From positions 620,001 to 684,000 of the forward strand of contig PSQN01000007.1 of assembly GCA_002989075.1 (NCBI GenBank): DNA of 64,000 nt, in the 5' to 3' direction. The notes under the pieces are model-generated. The model worked only from the letters and a program-made list of their open reading frames with translations. It made no database searches and was not told the origin of the DNA. The stretch's first letter is position 1; every line of letters starts with the position of its first letter. The DNA is from Arthonia radiata. Lineage: Eukaryota > Ascomycota > Arthoniomycetes > Arthoniales > Arthoniaceae. The position numbers and the translations under genes were made by a program. This document shows, piece after piece, positions 30,471 to 43,271 of this stretch.

Positions 30471-32787
30471 CTACCGATCGTAGCCGGCGCCTCGCTGCCA
30501 GGGACTGGCATTGTTTCTTTGCCGTGAGGCGTCTGATCTGATCGATGCTGTTCGGTCGTGTGGTGGAAAAGGCGACGAATCATAGGAGATGTTGCCCTCC
30601 TTATTGTAGGGAGCCGACGCACCCTTGTAACCGCCGTGGTTGCCGTCCCACGAGCCTGACGAGTGTGAATCACTGTCAATCTCACGAGGCTTGAATGGTG
30701 TCTTGGTCTCACCACGCGCTGTGGCACCCAAGGCATCCAGTTCGGTAGTGAGGTTTTGCTGAGACTTGATGAATGAGCCACGGTCGTCGCGCATTGGCTG
30801 GTAGCGAACATCTGGATTCTTTGAGAAGACGGCGTAGCCAATCGCGACAAGAACGAGAACCAGCAGGATCAAGGCGAACGCTGCGTTCAAGACGAAGAAG
30901 ATCACACCCATAACACCTACGACCAATCCCTACATCGGACGTTAGCACACGCACAGTGAGATATGCTTGTCACTGAGCTAAACTTACCGGAAGGCCGAAG
31001 ATCTCTGTGAAGAATAGCAGCAAGATAGAGCTGACAAAGTTGACAGCAATGATGGAAATGTTAAAGCCGTTAACCTTCTTGTCCATGTAAGGCCGCAGGA
31101 TGCTGATAGCGATCAGGAAGCCACAATTGACGATCAAGAACCCGATGGCCTGCGCGGTGCCGTGGTCAGGCTGGCCGAAAGCGACAAACATGCCAATCAT
31201 GAGCACGTAGCTGAGTACCGGGATGATGAACCAGTAGGCGGAGGCCTTGAACTGTACGTACAAGAAACCCCACTTGTGCAGGCACACTGGGTCGGAGTAG
31301 AGGATGTATGCCGGATTCTTGTGCATCGAGATGGAGCGCTGGGCAATGAGTACGATCTTAACGCAGACCCACCCGAGCATGGCTATCATTGAGACGATGG
31401 TGATGACAGCCAAGGCCATTTCCCCTGCAGAGTCTCTGACGGTCAGTTCCCAGAGACAGAGTACTACCATCTGAGGGAAGCCGATCAAGATCAGACGGAA
31501 CAGGATACCCTTGAGGACCGTAGTCCAGCCGTTGCGGAAGTCCTGAAATTTATCGTTCTTCACCTTACCAGATTTGGCGAGGGCTTCGAGAATCCACTTG
31601 AACGCGACGATCCCAAGGATGACCAGGATGACGAAGAAGATAAAGAAGATGTACCCAGTCATGAAGATGTTGGTGCTCTCAATCTGGGCTTTGAAACCCA
31701 CACGGTCGATACCGCGAACGGTGACCGTCTTACTGGCAGTGCTTTCGCTAGAGGGAGGTGCTTGGCGCTTCGCCAAGTCTGCAACATAGTCGCTCACGGC
31801 CTCGGCAGATCGCTTCATCATAGAAGAACCGGAATTTCCAGGCATGAAGTTGGAGCTCATGTACCAATCAGCGCGAGACATCTTGCCTGCTGAGCGTTTC
31901 TGGAGCTCCTCGACAGCATCGAGCGAACGCTTTTGGATGTTGATCGAGGTATCGCTGAGCTTGGACAGGAGTGTCGACGGAGTACCGCCGGTGGCTCGCT
32001 GATACCAGGTCGCGATAGCTTGAACAAAGCCAACGTGAATAATGCCCAAACTCCACTGGAAGTTCTGAGTCCACGAGGCTACGACTGGGGGCAATGGCGC
32101 CGATACCATACCAAACATGGCCTGAAACTGGAAGTAGCTGAACAAGGACATGGCGTTGGCGGCGACGTGAGCAGCTGTGTTCGAGTGTCCCAAGCCAGAG
32201 ACCACGGCAGACACCAAGAGAGCTAAACCAGCAATGATGGCAGTGATCCATCCGACAGACTTCTGATAGACCGTCTTGCCGTTCGACAGCTCTGCTTGTA
32301 GACATGCGAGTTCATTGCCCTGTGTTGGCCCGCCACTGTTGTCAAAGATCTTGATTTGAACAGAGGCGTCAAGGTCGGGAACTGAGTATGCAATGCCGGG
32401 AATGTTCTTGACGGTATCTGGTCCTAATGTATATGTGCCTGGAATGTCGATGGGGCCCGATTGCATCGGACAGAGACCTTTAAAGGTTTCGACACTGCAT
32501 GGATCTTGATTCTGGTGAACGATAGTCAGACCGTAGGCTGCGACATCGATTTCAGCTGTGACTTTGCTGTTGATTGCCGAGTAGCCGGTGATGTTGAAGT
32601 CCAAGTCACCATTGTCCGGCGTGAATCGGACTTGGAAAAGTGAGACGGTGAAGCCCGTCTCGTTCGCGCTCTTGGAACAACTGTTGAGGGAGTCGGACTG
32701 AATCAATCTCTCAGCGCATGCGGTCGAAGCCAGTAGCGAAAGTGGTAGCAATGCCCTGAGGCCCATAGAGGGCCACTGGCACCGCAT
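30471..32787 (-). CDS. Flc/Pkd2-type TRP-like membrane protein (ML-like plus TRP domains)
   Basis: Exons 32787-30988 and 30929-30471; 752 aa from MRCQWPSMGLRALL, or 745 from the second ATG, which begins directly with a signal peptide (MGLRALLPLSLLASTACA) and is equally plausible. A luminal ML-like domain (about 28-190, with cysteines CSKS, PCSVETFKGLC and LAC) is followed by about nine membrane segments (WITAIIAGLALLVSAVV, IFMTGYIFFIFFVILVILGI, LILIGFPQMVVLCLWEL, YWFIIPVLSYVLMIGMFVAF, NISIIAVNFVSSILLLFF, GVIFFVLNAAFALILLVLVL) and a Ser-rich cytoplasmic tail. Yeast Flc1-3 and S. pombe Pkd2 share this layout and are linked to haem/FAD transport into the ER, calcium control and wall integrity. 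Confidence 0.95.
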
Positions 32788-33866
32788 GCTGATGTAATGT
32801 GTCGGCGCTTAGCAGGCGTCGTAGTCTGGCCGGAGCTCCGGAAAAGTCGCGAGAACAGTCGAAATGACCACCGCCTTTTGGTGAATATGCGTCTGAGTAG
32901 TGCTGATGTAGCGCGATTGATGGCGGATTGGGTGTGTGACGGTAGGTGAGGTTTGGTGAAAGTGGATGGAGAACGTGGCAACAAAAAGCAGGAACGACTG
33001 AAACAATGGACCGAGTGCCCGCTTCAGCGAAGAAGGAGCAAAGCGACAGTGATTATCAGTGAATGAGTGGATTATCGGTTCGAGGACTGAGAGCTTGGAT
33101 TAGATGGTGGCTAGGATGACGGAGAGATGATGGTGGGAGGGATGGGGTGAAAGAGTTGGATGAGGCAAGATCAGGGAGCGAGAAAGGACTTCAGGAGATG
33201 CGCGTACCAACGGGCGGGAGAAAGCACAGACCACGTCTCCAGCCCTGCCAAGCGCCAATCAAGGACACGCGTCTGCGCTCTTTCAGGATAGCGCCCTCAT
33301 TCCTGGTTGCCAAGGGCACCGTGAGCGCTAGCCTTTCGCCGAGAATACCCAAAAGGGCGTGTGTCATCATTGTGAAAATCACGCTGGCTGAGCCTCACGC
33401 AGCTCTTTTCTGCGCTTCTCCAAGGCGCGGTATATGCGGAATTCATAAAAGTCGTACAAGAGACTTGGTTTGGACACGCATAGACAAGCGATTGTCGCTC
33501 CTTAATGTGCTGTTTGGGTCATTAATGACGGCGTATCCTGCCAAGTGTGGCGGAAATTCCCACCACATCTAAGGACTCCGGGGGCTTGTAGTTACACGCT
33601 CGTGTAGTTCGTTATATGAAGTACCATGGAATAATATAGTTGCCCTTATAGAAAATACAAACCGTTACGACGTAGCCGTGTGTGCGCCTTGGGACAATTT
33701 TTCAGGATCTTAAGAGGGTGTCTGGGTTCGTGCCAGGCGTGACTCTCATTGCCAAGCCTTGCGGAACTATCCGCTCTCACATCGTAGATCTCTCAAACTC
33801 TCAAGTTTTCGCAAAATCATTCCACATGATCGGATCCTCGACCATTAATGACTATAGTAAGCCAAA
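32788..33866. promoter_or_regulatory. Divergent promoter region, Flc-like (-) / HAS1 (+)
   Basis: 1,079 bp with no supported gene. Contains the leaders of both genes; no distinct repeat or RNA seen. Confidence 0.5.
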
Positions 33867-35757
33867 ATGGATTCCCAAATTTCGCGACCTGATAGCGGTA
33901 CAAAGAAGAGGAAGAGAAGCCACGGTCAGTCTAAGCATGAGCACAAACGGCGCAAGGAAGAGCCTTCCACCGCAGCCTCAACCGTCGTGACGACAGTCTC
34001 TGATGGCGATCGCAAAGTCCACAAAAAGCGCAAGGCGGACAGAGAAAGTGCCAATGAAGGACTTGAGGAAAAAGAGCAGGCCATCGATGACCAAGATGAG
34101 GCTCCCCAGATCGGAAGCGAGGACGAAGCGCCACCAGTAAACGAGCACGCAGACTCTGACCTCAGTGAGGCCGAGCATTTGAACGGCATCAGCAAAGCCG
34201 ACGCAATCCTTTCTTCCCACGATACCTTGTCCTTACCTTCCATGAACGAGCCCACGAAGTTCAGCGATTTGAATGTGTCCGAAAAGACCATGAAGGCTAT
34301 TGAAAAGATGGGCTTCACGGACATGACTGAGATTCAGAGCAAGAGTATACCTGCGCTCCTAGGTGGCAAGGACGTTCTGGGAGCTGCAAAAACCGGTAGT
34401 GGAAAGACACTCGCCTTTTTAATACCCGCCGTGGAGATGTTGCATGCTCTGAGATTCAAACCCCGCAATGGCACTGGAGTCATGATCGTGTCGCCGACGA
34501 GAGAGCTGGCGCTGCAGATCTTTGGTGTTGCACGGGAGCTGATGCAGTTCCACTCGCAGACGTACGGCATAGTCATGGGTGGCGCCAACCGCAAAGCAGA
34601 AGCCGAAAAGCTGTCCAAAGGCGTCAATCTTCTGGTCGCAACGCCGGGTCGCTTGTTAGATCATCTACAAAATACGCAGGGTTTTGTGTTCAAGAATATC
34701 AAGGCATTCGTCATTGACGAGGCAGACCGTATTCTAGAAATCGGATTTGAAGACGAAATGCGCCAGATTGTTCGCATACTTCCAAAGGAAGAACGCCAGA
34801 CAATGCTCTTCTCCGCCACACAGACTACGAATGTCCAAGACCTCGCCCGAGTGTCTCTCAAGGCCGGACCACTGTATGTGAACGTCGACCATCGAAAGGA
34901 GCATAGCACGGTTGAAGGCCTTGAACAAGGTTATGTCATCTGCGAGTCGGACCTTCGCTTCCGTCTGCTATTCACATTTCTCAAACGCAACATTAAAAAG
35001 AAAATCATCGTCTTCTTCTCCAGCTGCAACTCGACGCGGTACTTCGCAGAGTTGCTCAATTACATTGATCTGCCTGTATTGGAACTCCACGGCAAGCAAA
35101 AGCAGCAAAAGCGCACAAATACCTTTTTCGAATTCTGTAACGCTCCTCATGGCACATTGATCTGCACTGATGTTGCAGCAAGAGGATTGGACATTCCGTC
35201 GGTGGACTGGATTGTGCAGTTTGATCCCCCTGACGATCCAAAGAGCTACATTCATCGTGTCGGTCGAACTGCACGAGGCTCAGCGGGCAAGGGAAAGGGA
35301 CTGCTCTTTCTTCAGCCTTCAGAGGTTGGCTTTCTGAAGCACCTGAAAGACGCCCGTGTGCCGCTGGTGGAGTTTGAGTTCCCGGAGAAGAAGATTCTGA
35401 ACATCCAGTCGCAATTAGAGCAGCTAATTGGCAAAAATTACTACTTGAACAAGGTATGTAAGATGTGATGCGTTGATGGTATTGCTGACTGACATTTAAC
35501 AGTCGGCAAAGGATGGCTTTAGATCTTACCTGCACGCTTATGCTTCGCACAGCCTGCGATCGGTCTTCGATGTTAACAAGCTGGATCTTGCTAAGCTTGC
35601 CAAGTCCTACGGTTTTCCGGTGCCACCTCGAGTCGACATACAGCTTGGTGCGAGCATGTCTCGCGACAAGAAGCATCAAGGGAGGCGCGCTTACGGCAGT
35701 CAGCCGCAACAAGTGAAGAAGTACAAGCACAAGCGCAATGATAGCGACCTAGAATAG
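33867..35757 (+). CDS. HAS1: ATP-dependent DEAD-box RNA helicase Has1 (ribosome biogenesis)
   Basis: Exons 33867-35453 and 35503-35757; 613 aa. A Lys/Glu-rich N-terminus (about 1-125) precedes the helicase core: Q motif ([24 protein letters not shown]), motif [10 protein letters not shown], Ia PTRELALQ, Ib [40 protein letters not shown], the Has1-type [38 protein letters not shown] and [11 protein letters not shown]. The C-terminus [20 protein letters not shown], created by splicing, and [22 protein letters not shown] are characteristic of Has1/DDX18. The protein works in the nucleolus on both 40S and 60S precursors and in snoRNA release. Its stop is only 75 bp from the convergent dioxygenase stop. 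Confidence 0.97.
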
Positions 35758-35832
35758 CGTAGGATTAAATTGTGCAGATCAAATTCATCCGCATACCTGA
35801 CGTCGACTTGACCCGACGTTTCATGTTCCATA

Positions 35833-36822
35833 CTAATCCACGTCCGGCACAGGTAGATGGTTGAGCAGCTTCATCTTCCGCCCTTGCTTTTCGAGTGCTT
35901 TCATGGCCTCGCGATCCTTCAATTCCTGCGCCTCCTTGTCGTCGACCATAACAAAGTCCCACTTCAGTGTTTTACAATTACTCGGTACGCCATACTCTTC
36001 CGTCTCATCAGCATTCACTTCATCAAGCGTGACCACCAAGCTGTCTTTCACGCCAAAGACAGCATCACTACCCTCGTACGGATCGCCCTTGATATACAGA
36101 GCGGTGATGAGCTGGTCATAGCCTTCCTTATGGAACATGAAGTGCATGTGTGCCGGTCTCATTGGGTGCCGTTTCAGAACCTTTAACAGCTGGCCGACTG
36201 GTCCATTGTGCGGTATAGGGTAGCTCACTGGCACAATCGCCTTGAAGAAGAATCTACCCTGAGCGTCGCTCCTCATGACAGCTCGGCCATCCACATGACG
36301 AGCCCCAGGCCTCTGGACATCATAGTGGCCGGTTGAGTCGGTTTCCCAAATGTCCACGTTGACACCTTCAAGTGGTCGCCCTGCTGTATCGCGGATGGTA
36401 CACAAACAGAGCAACGGCCCACCGCTGGGATCGTTCGCGATCGATTCGCCCGAAGCAAGCGTAGGTGCATCATGTGTATGGAAGGGCCCCAAGACAGTGC
36501 CAGCGGTCGCATCAGGCGGCTTGGGATGCGAGATGGAGTCGACGAGCAACGACAGGCCGAAGACGTCCGATAGCAGAATGAACTCCTGTCTGTGCTCCGT
36601 GCACATCTGTCCAACCTGTGTCAAGTACTCCAGGCCCTGCATCCACTCCTCGTGCTGCAGACGTGTCTCGCGTGCGAAGTCATGGAGGTGCTGCACCAGT
36701 CTCTCGAAGATGTACTTGGTCCTCGGATTCTCGCAGCGACTGTTGATGAGCTTGACATTCTCCGTAATATTATCGCTGTTCAGGTCTTTGAGGGGTGGGA
36801 TGTCAACCTGAGAAGGATCCAT
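35833..36822 (-). CDS. Intradiol ring-cleavage dioxygenase (catechol/hydroxyquinol 1,2-dioxygenase type)
   Basis: Single exon, 329 aa. The N-terminal dimer-linker domain (LINSRCENPRTKYIFERLVQ, WMQGLEYLTQVGQMC) and the catalytic beta-sandwich are both present. The Fe(III) ligands are the Tyr in GHYDVQ, the Tyr in VSYPIPHNGP and the two His in RPAHMHF, the classic Tyr-Tyr-His-His set. The substrate-side motif GTVLGPFHTHDAPTLASGE and the linker favour hydroxyquinol 1,2-dioxygenase over plain catechol, but this is judgement only. The enzyme opens the aromatic ring to a (maleylacetate or muconate) product feeding the 3-oxoadipate route. No signal peptide, so intracellular. It is divergent from the ABCC transporter, a possible functional partner. 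Confidence 0.95.
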   Translation of the reverse strand: MDPSQVDIPPLKDLNSDNITENVKLINSRCENPRTKYIFERLVQHLHDFARETRLQHEEWMQGLEYLTQVGQMCTEHRQEFILLSDVFGLSLLVDSISHPKPPDATAGTVLGPFHTHDAPTLASGESIANDPSGGPLLCLCTIRDTAGRPLEGVNVDIWETDSTGHYDVQRPGARHVDGRAVMRSDAQGRFFFKAIVPVSYPIPHNGPVGQLLKVLKRHPMRPAHMHFMFHKEGYDQLITALYIKGDPYEGSDAVFGVKDSLVVTLDEVNADETEEYGVPSNCKTLKWDFVMVDDKEAQELKDREAMKALEKQGRKMKLLNHLPVPDVD

Positions 36823-37454
36823 CTCGGATTCAACGACGCTCTAGGTCTTGCTCTAGCTGGGTGAGTGTTGAGAGTACCACACAAACACAAACGGCTCTTT
36901 TCGATTGTTCGGCGAGTGCATGATGGTAAATCCCACATGACTGTTGTGGTGAAGGCAGGGGTTAGTTCGGCATTCCCATGAAGACGTCCGGGCCGAGATG
37001 GACAGCCGTGCTCTGTACCGTCGTTGGAGGTCTTGTCTGCTTCTCTTGCCGCGCGATCCATGACCAGCGCACACCGCTGCGCCCCACCTAAGTCATGTGC
37101 GGTCTCACTGCTGTCACTCTGGCTCCTCGTGGCTCGCAACAGACCTGTGACGCTTATGTAAGACGCCCCAGGGTTCGCATGATCCGATCAGGAAGGGCGG
37201 GGGCCAAGAACGCTCGCCTTCTATTCCGTATTCGTGGCACCGCCAGCATTCCCATCCGCAGTCCGCCCTGCATCCTTCTCCGATCAGGCAGACGTGGCTT
37301 TTCAATCGTTATAAACATAAGCTGACCCCATGCGTAAGACTCATTGCCCGTCAGAGTGAAAGCTCTGAGTTTGTCTCACCCATCTCATGGCGCGGCCGGG
37401 AGTTTAAAGAAGCACGGGTGTTGAGACCGTTCGACAGCCGCACCAGCAACGGCC
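36823..37454. promoter_or_regulatory. Divergent promoter region, dioxygenase (-) / ABCC transporter (+)
   Basis: 632-bp spacer between two start codons. No element is identified with confidence. It would have to carry the promoters of both genes. Confidence 0.5.
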
Positions 37455-40400
37455 ATGCCTCTAACATTAACCTCTTCAAACGATGTCACCGACGTATACA
37501 GCTGCAACATCTGGGTAAGCTACAATAGACTCGCTTCCAGGCGAGACAGCGACAGCTAACATACGTTGTAGGACGCGAAAGAAGCGAGGTTCTTGGACTG
37601 CTCATTCCCCTTCATCACCGGCATTGCAGCGACTCTGTCCATCCTGCTACTGGTCACTCACCTACTCAGTCCAATCTTCAATCGTGTCAGACCGGCGTGG
37701 ACTCAGCCCTTTATTGACGAGAAGGTTCCCAAAGCAAGCGAGGTTGACGCTGATCGGCTTCGGAGAGCGCGTCTCTCATGGCCTGTACCATGCTTACTGG
37801 GCTTTGCATCCGTCGGGCTCGCCTCGAGTGGAGTCTCTGCTTTCTATCCACATGTTGACATCCCGTCACTGTTCCTAGTGATTCCGTGGGTGAGTTTGAG
37901 GTCGGGTTAAGGCGATATGTCCCGAACGCTCACCGTTACGGCAGGCTATCGGCATCATATTGATCGCTTTGGACCGCCCTCGCACATTCTCCTACTCGTT
38001 GTTTGCCAATTTCTCCGGCGTTCTGATTGCCAGCGCGATATGCTCAGTCGATAGATCTGCTGCTCTATCACCTGCCGATGCTGGACAAGCCTTTGGTACT
38101 GTTGCTGCGATGTTCGCGGTCGTCGTACAGTTCTCCATGCCCATGCGTGACCCAATAATGTCGACTAAAGGTATAGGTGAGCCTGGAAGTGAGCCCACGA
38201 AAGACCTCCGGAGTCCTGAAGACAACATGACTTTCTGGCAATGGTGCTCGGTGTCATGGATCGGTCGACTTCATGCTCGTGCAGGCAAGCGACAACTCGA
38301 CGACGAAGACGTATGGACTCTGAGCTATCAATTCCAACATCGACAGCTGCATGACAAGTTCAGGGAGCTACGAGGCTCTGTTATTCGACGGCTTCTAATC
38401 GCAAATGGCCCAGACTTGATTTTGGTGACGCTTGTCTCGTTGTCATATCAAGCCGCGAGTATGTCGAAATGTTTCTTACCCGATTGCTTGACTAATCTAA
38501 TTTGACAGCTTTCGCGGGCCCAGTGCTCCTTCAACAACTTCTACGAGCATGGGAGAGAGGAGACGCATCCAGGCACAGTGTTATCAAGTATGCGGCGTTG
38601 ATCCTGATCGCGCGCCTCTACCTGGCACAGTCCGCCGTGATAGAGCTTTGGCTAGGTCGACGAGCTTATGAAAGATCTCGCGGGGAGTTGATCACCATGC
38701 TGTATGAGAAGACACTTTCTCGGAAAATCATTACGACCCAAGACCAGGACGAAAAGAGTAACGCTAACGACACGCTGAACCCTGCCAATGGTCACAAATC
38801 CACGGGGCCCCCCAAGGAGGAAGAGGGCAGCTTTAAGCGATCAGTACGCGCCGTTGTTGCCTATATCTATTTCCCAGTCGCTTATGTGAGACGGAGCATA
38901 CTCGGCAAAGACGCTGACGAAGACCGGCAGAAGCCTGCGACCATGGGCAAGATTCTAAACCTAATGCGAAACGATGTATATGAAGTCTCGCAACGATTCT
39001 GGGAAGTCGAGGAATTGGTGTCTACACCTGTGGGCATCGTTTGGGCCACTGCCCTGGTCTGGAACTTGATCGGACCGTCTTGTCTCATCGGTGTCGTGAC
39101 TGTGATCATTGTTCAATTTCTGAACGTTGTTCTTTTCAGGATTCTGATGCGCTGGGAGGGGAAGCGTCGATCTGCCACCGACGGTAGACTACAGGTTACT
39201 TCTCAGACGATCGAATCCATACGGCACCTGCGTTGGTATGGTTGGCAGCAGACATGGATCGACAAAATCATGAGCGAGAGACAACGTGAGTTGAATCTTA
39301 AGATAGTCACCAGCGTGTGGGGTATCGTGCTTGGCTTCGTAAACATATTAGGCAGCGGCGCCTTTCCGGTCGTTGCTTTCTCTGCCTACACCGCGCTTGC
39401 CGGCAAGCCTTTGACGATTGATGTTGCATTTCCAGCACTACAGCTGTTTGGCTTGCTAGAGGGCTACTTCAGGGACGTGCCAATTGTCATCGCCGTTATG
39501 CTCAACGCAAAAGTCGCTATGGGTCGCATCGAGGACTTCATGCAAGAGCCTGACAAAGCCGAAAACGAGGAGAAAGCAAGCGACGGAGGATCGATGGCGC
39601 TTCGCAACGCAACGTTTGCCTGGCCAGGGACTGCAAAATCGGTGCTGCATGATCTCGATCTGACCGTGCCAGCCGGTTTGACCCTTGTATGCGGTAAAGT
39701 TGGCACCGGAAAGACAGCGCTTTTGCAGGCCCTACTGGGCGAGCTCGATCTTATGGAGGGCGAGCTCATTTGTCCAAATGAAATGATAGCTTACTGTGGC
39801 CAGACACCGTGGCTTGAAAGCATGAGCATCCGCGACAACATCCTCTTCGCGGCGCCGTTTGAGGAGACCCGCTATAAGCAGGTTCTTGACGTCTGCGCAC
39901 TAACACCGGATCTGGCAGGCTTCAAGCACGGTGATCTGTCAAATATTGGTGAGAACGGCATCGGGTTGTCCGGGGGACAAAAGGCCAGAGTAGCTCTAGC
40001 AAGGGCGATCTACAGCCGCGCGGGTGCTCTTTTACTGGACGATCCGATATCAGCGCTTGATCACAACACTGCGGAGTCTATCGTGCACAAAGCCTTTGGT
40101 GGCTCGCTGCTTCAAGATCGACGAGTCGTACTTGTCACTCATCGCACGGAGCTGTGTGTTCATCTAGCCGCGCAAATAGTCGAGGTCGAAGACGGCACTG
40201 CTCGTCATATATCCCAAGAAGTAGCAAAAGCCAAAGGCTTGCAGGCTTCTGCATCCACGGGAAGCGAAGGAGACCAAACGCTGCAACGGGATCAGAAGAC
40301 TAAGGACGAACAAGAAGCGGCTGCAGTGCCCGACAAATTCATTGAAGACGAAGAGCGCGCGACAGGAGGTGTCAAAGCCTCCGTTTACTGGCAATACATC

Positions 40401-42140
40401 AAAGCTGGCAAGATCAGATGGTGGCTGCTTCACGTTTTCGCGCTGATCGCCTATCGCTTCTTGGATGTGGGCAATAAATGGCTGCTCAAAGAATGGGGCG
40501 AATCTTACGACGAAAACAACACTGCTGCGAGGAAGGGCATCTTCAAAGCCTTGCCAAACCCAGAGATTAATCTACGACCATGGCTGCTGGCTCTCATGTC
40601 TTTCGTCATGGCCTACTCGGTAGCTTTTATGTTCTCACGCATCGTCATGACCACTATAGTCTACACGACCGGCAAGCGCCTCTTCGCCATGGTCATTGAC
40701 AAAGTCACTCACGCCACGTTCCGCTTCTACGACATCACGCCAATTGGGCGTCTTATGAATCGTCTTACCTCCGACATTGGTACCGTTGATGGAAATATTG
40801 CCGATCAGCTTCATAACGTCGCATATTACGGCGTGCAATGGCTTGCAGCTGTAGCGATCATCGCTTCAATTACGCCGGCGTTCCTGGTCTTCTCGCTTCT
40901 GGCTACCGTCACCTTCGTTCTAGTTTTTCGGGTCTTCTTACCCACGTCACAGAATTTGCGACGCCTGGAAATGGTCTCGCTCAGTCCGCTCATGACCAAT
41001 TTTGGCGCTCTTCTCGAAGGGCTAATGACGGTCCGAGCATACTGTGCGCAGGGACGTTTCCAAACTCGCAACATAGCCACCGTCGACTCATTTCAAAAGA
41101 TGGATCACTTCTACTGGATCGTCCAAGCTTGGCTCACGTATCGATTTGACATCCTCGCCGCAGTGTCTACTTTTCTGCTGGCACTTCTTGCACTGTACGA
41201 GAATGTCTCTGCCGGCCTAGCTGCGTTCGTGCTGGTTGCAGGTGGCAATTTCGTCAACTCCACGCATGCTATTTGTCGTCAGTATGGTCAGATTGAAATG
41301 GACTTCACGTCGGTTGAGCGCGTGGTTGAAATGTTGCACCTGGAACAAGAGCAGAAGGGAAGTATCGTCCCACCTGCCGTTTGGCCCTCGACGAAAGGCG
41401 ATGTCATCTTCGAGAACGTGACGATCACGTATGCTCCGCATCTGGACCCGGCGCTGTCCGACGTCTCTTTTACGATCAAAGGTGGTTCCAACACTGCCAT
41501 CGTAGGCAGAACTGGCTCTGGCAAGAGCACATTGGCCGTGTGCTTGCTGGCGACGATCGTCCCGACAAGCGGCCGGATCCTTATAGATGGCATCGACATA
41601 TCCAAGGTCGACCCGGACTTATTGCGAAGGCGAGTCACTTTCCTGGCGCAGGACCCGTTGCTTTTCGAAGGCACGATACACGAAAATCTTGACCCGCTAA
41701 AAGAGCACTCCGACGATGAATGCGCTGCTGCTCTCGATCGCGTGTGTGGCAGTAGCTCTACTGATGCCCTGGCAACGGCAGGCAGCAGCAAAGACGCAGC
41801 GAAGAACAGCTCACATCAATCTACCTGGACACTGACTACTCGCGTGGAGTCCGGGGGGAAGAATCTATCCCAAGGCCAACGCCAGCTCGTAGGTCTGGCC
41901 AGAGCTGTTTTGCGACGCAGCGCCATCATCATACTCGATGAAGCCACCGCTTCAATCGATCTGGAGACGTCAATGCGCATCCAGCAGGTGCTTAGGGAGG
42001 ATATGCACCAAAGTACAGTTCTGACGATTGCGCATCGTGTGGAGGCCGTGAAGGATGTTAACAGCGCAGTGGTGCTGAGCAAAGGCCGGCTGCAGGAGTT
42101 CCGCGAGGAGAGACAGACAGAAGCTGGTGCTTCAGCATAG
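37455..42140 (+). CDS. ABC transporter, ABCC (MRP/Ycf1-like) full transporter
   Basis: Exons 37455-37514, 37572-37889, 37945-38458, 38509-42140; 1,507 aa, start MPLTLTSSNDVTDVYS. A short N-terminal membrane region is followed by TMD1-NBD1-TMD2-NBD2. NBD1 has Walker A GKVGTGKTAL, signature LSGGQKARVALARAIY and Walker B LLLDDPISALD. NBD2 has GRTGSGKSTL, LSQGQRQLVGLARAVL and IIILDEATASID. In NBD1 the residue after Walker B Asp-Asp is Pro rather than Glu (DDPIS), the usual degenerate site of ABCC proteins. A long charged linker (about 1,000-1,060 nt after NBD1, with QTLQRDQKTKDEQEA) precedes TMD2. The family exports glutathione conjugates, organic anions and drugs. The promoter is shared with the dioxygenase. 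Confidence 0.96.
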
Positions 42141-43271
42141 CGTAGGCGTTCGGGAAGATGCATAGAGTCCCACTCAAAAGCTGTGCATAGATGACATCGC
42201 TGATCACACAGAATATTAGAGCCTGCAAAGGCATTGTAGACAAGACTATCCAATGCATCCATAGATAAAGGTGTGGCCGCCGTATCGTGACTGCCACACT
42301 TCCTGCGCACGTAATAGATCCTTTCACATATGACCAATCGCCTCTCGCAACGATCTGTACCTGCTTCCAATAGCAATTCTCCGATTGAAACGTAATAGAG
42401 GATCGCACAGCTTGTCCCTGAAGAAGTCTAAGCGTAGACTAACGTTTGGTCGACTCTTGCAAGGCGACACATCCGCATCAACACATCCGCATCAACACAT
42501 CCGCATCAACCCACCCAGCGGTACCACCCTACGTCCAAGTCTTACCAATTAACCCCAAGCCGGCCAGTCTTGTACAATGCCAACAAGAAGCCCCCACAGA
42601 CTCATCCCCCTCTACCTCGAGTATCTCATCCTCACCGTCCACGCGCACGCCAGCGCCCATCGCACCGCCATCTGTGCCTCGACCGTCCCACGCCTGCTCC
42701 ACTGCAGTCAGCTGCGTGACCAGTTCTACACTGACGCTCTGATGACATTGATACTGCATCATCTCTGCGAATTTCTGCCTATACTGTACGCCCTGGCACG
42801 ACTCGGGCAGCGCCGGGGGATGGGAGTGGAACAGCATGAGCTGTTCATGTTGGTGGTTGCTTTGTTAGTGCACATCTGGGTGAAGTTGGGTCTTATCGCA
42901 AGGACGGTGTTGGAGGGCTTGATGGGGGCGAAGGGGGGCGCGGAGGAGATGGTGGGGTGAAGGGGAGGGTAGTGTGGGAAGGGCGTAGTGTTGTTGTACT
43001 GGGCTGGAGAAAGTAGGAGATGGCATCGGATAATACGTTTGCAAGTCGTGCAGCGCATTGTTTCTGGGGTGGTGATGCTAAGCTCATTCACAACGCGCAC
43101 TCCTGCGCCTGCAAGCACATTGAGCCCAGCGCCAGGAACTTGATAGCGCTCTAATCCATATCATCCTTCACGAACGCTGTTCCAATTCAGCAGTCTCCAG
43201 CCCAATGAATCAACAGACCACCATGTCCACACCCATGCATATGCCCCAGTCAACCAACTTTACAAACCCTC
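42141..43271. other. Intergenic between convergent ABCC and SDR genes; several open frames but no recognised gene
   Basis: 1,131 bp. Overlapping frames on both strands (plus 42,577-42,960; minus 42,529-42,837 and 42,759-43,118) are open mainly because the sequence is C/A-rich. None shows a family motif, and none links to another by plausible splice sites. A small lineage-specific gene cannot be excluded. Confidence 0.4.
42469..42510. repeat. 14-bp direct repeat, three copies
   Basis: ACATCCGCATCAAC occurs three times head to tail without spacer, followed by a diverged continuation (CCACCC). Confidence 0.9.

Noticed and set aside
33060-33100. tRNA-like GGTTCGA (T-loop) sequence
   Set aside because: No matching acceptor stem, D arm or anticodon arm around it; the same holds for GGTTCAAAT at 9,329, which lies in a coding exon.
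42465-42515. Short direct repeats considered as a CRISPR-like or regulatory array
   Set aside because: Three abutting 14-mers without spacers in a eukaryotic genome; a plain tandem repeat.
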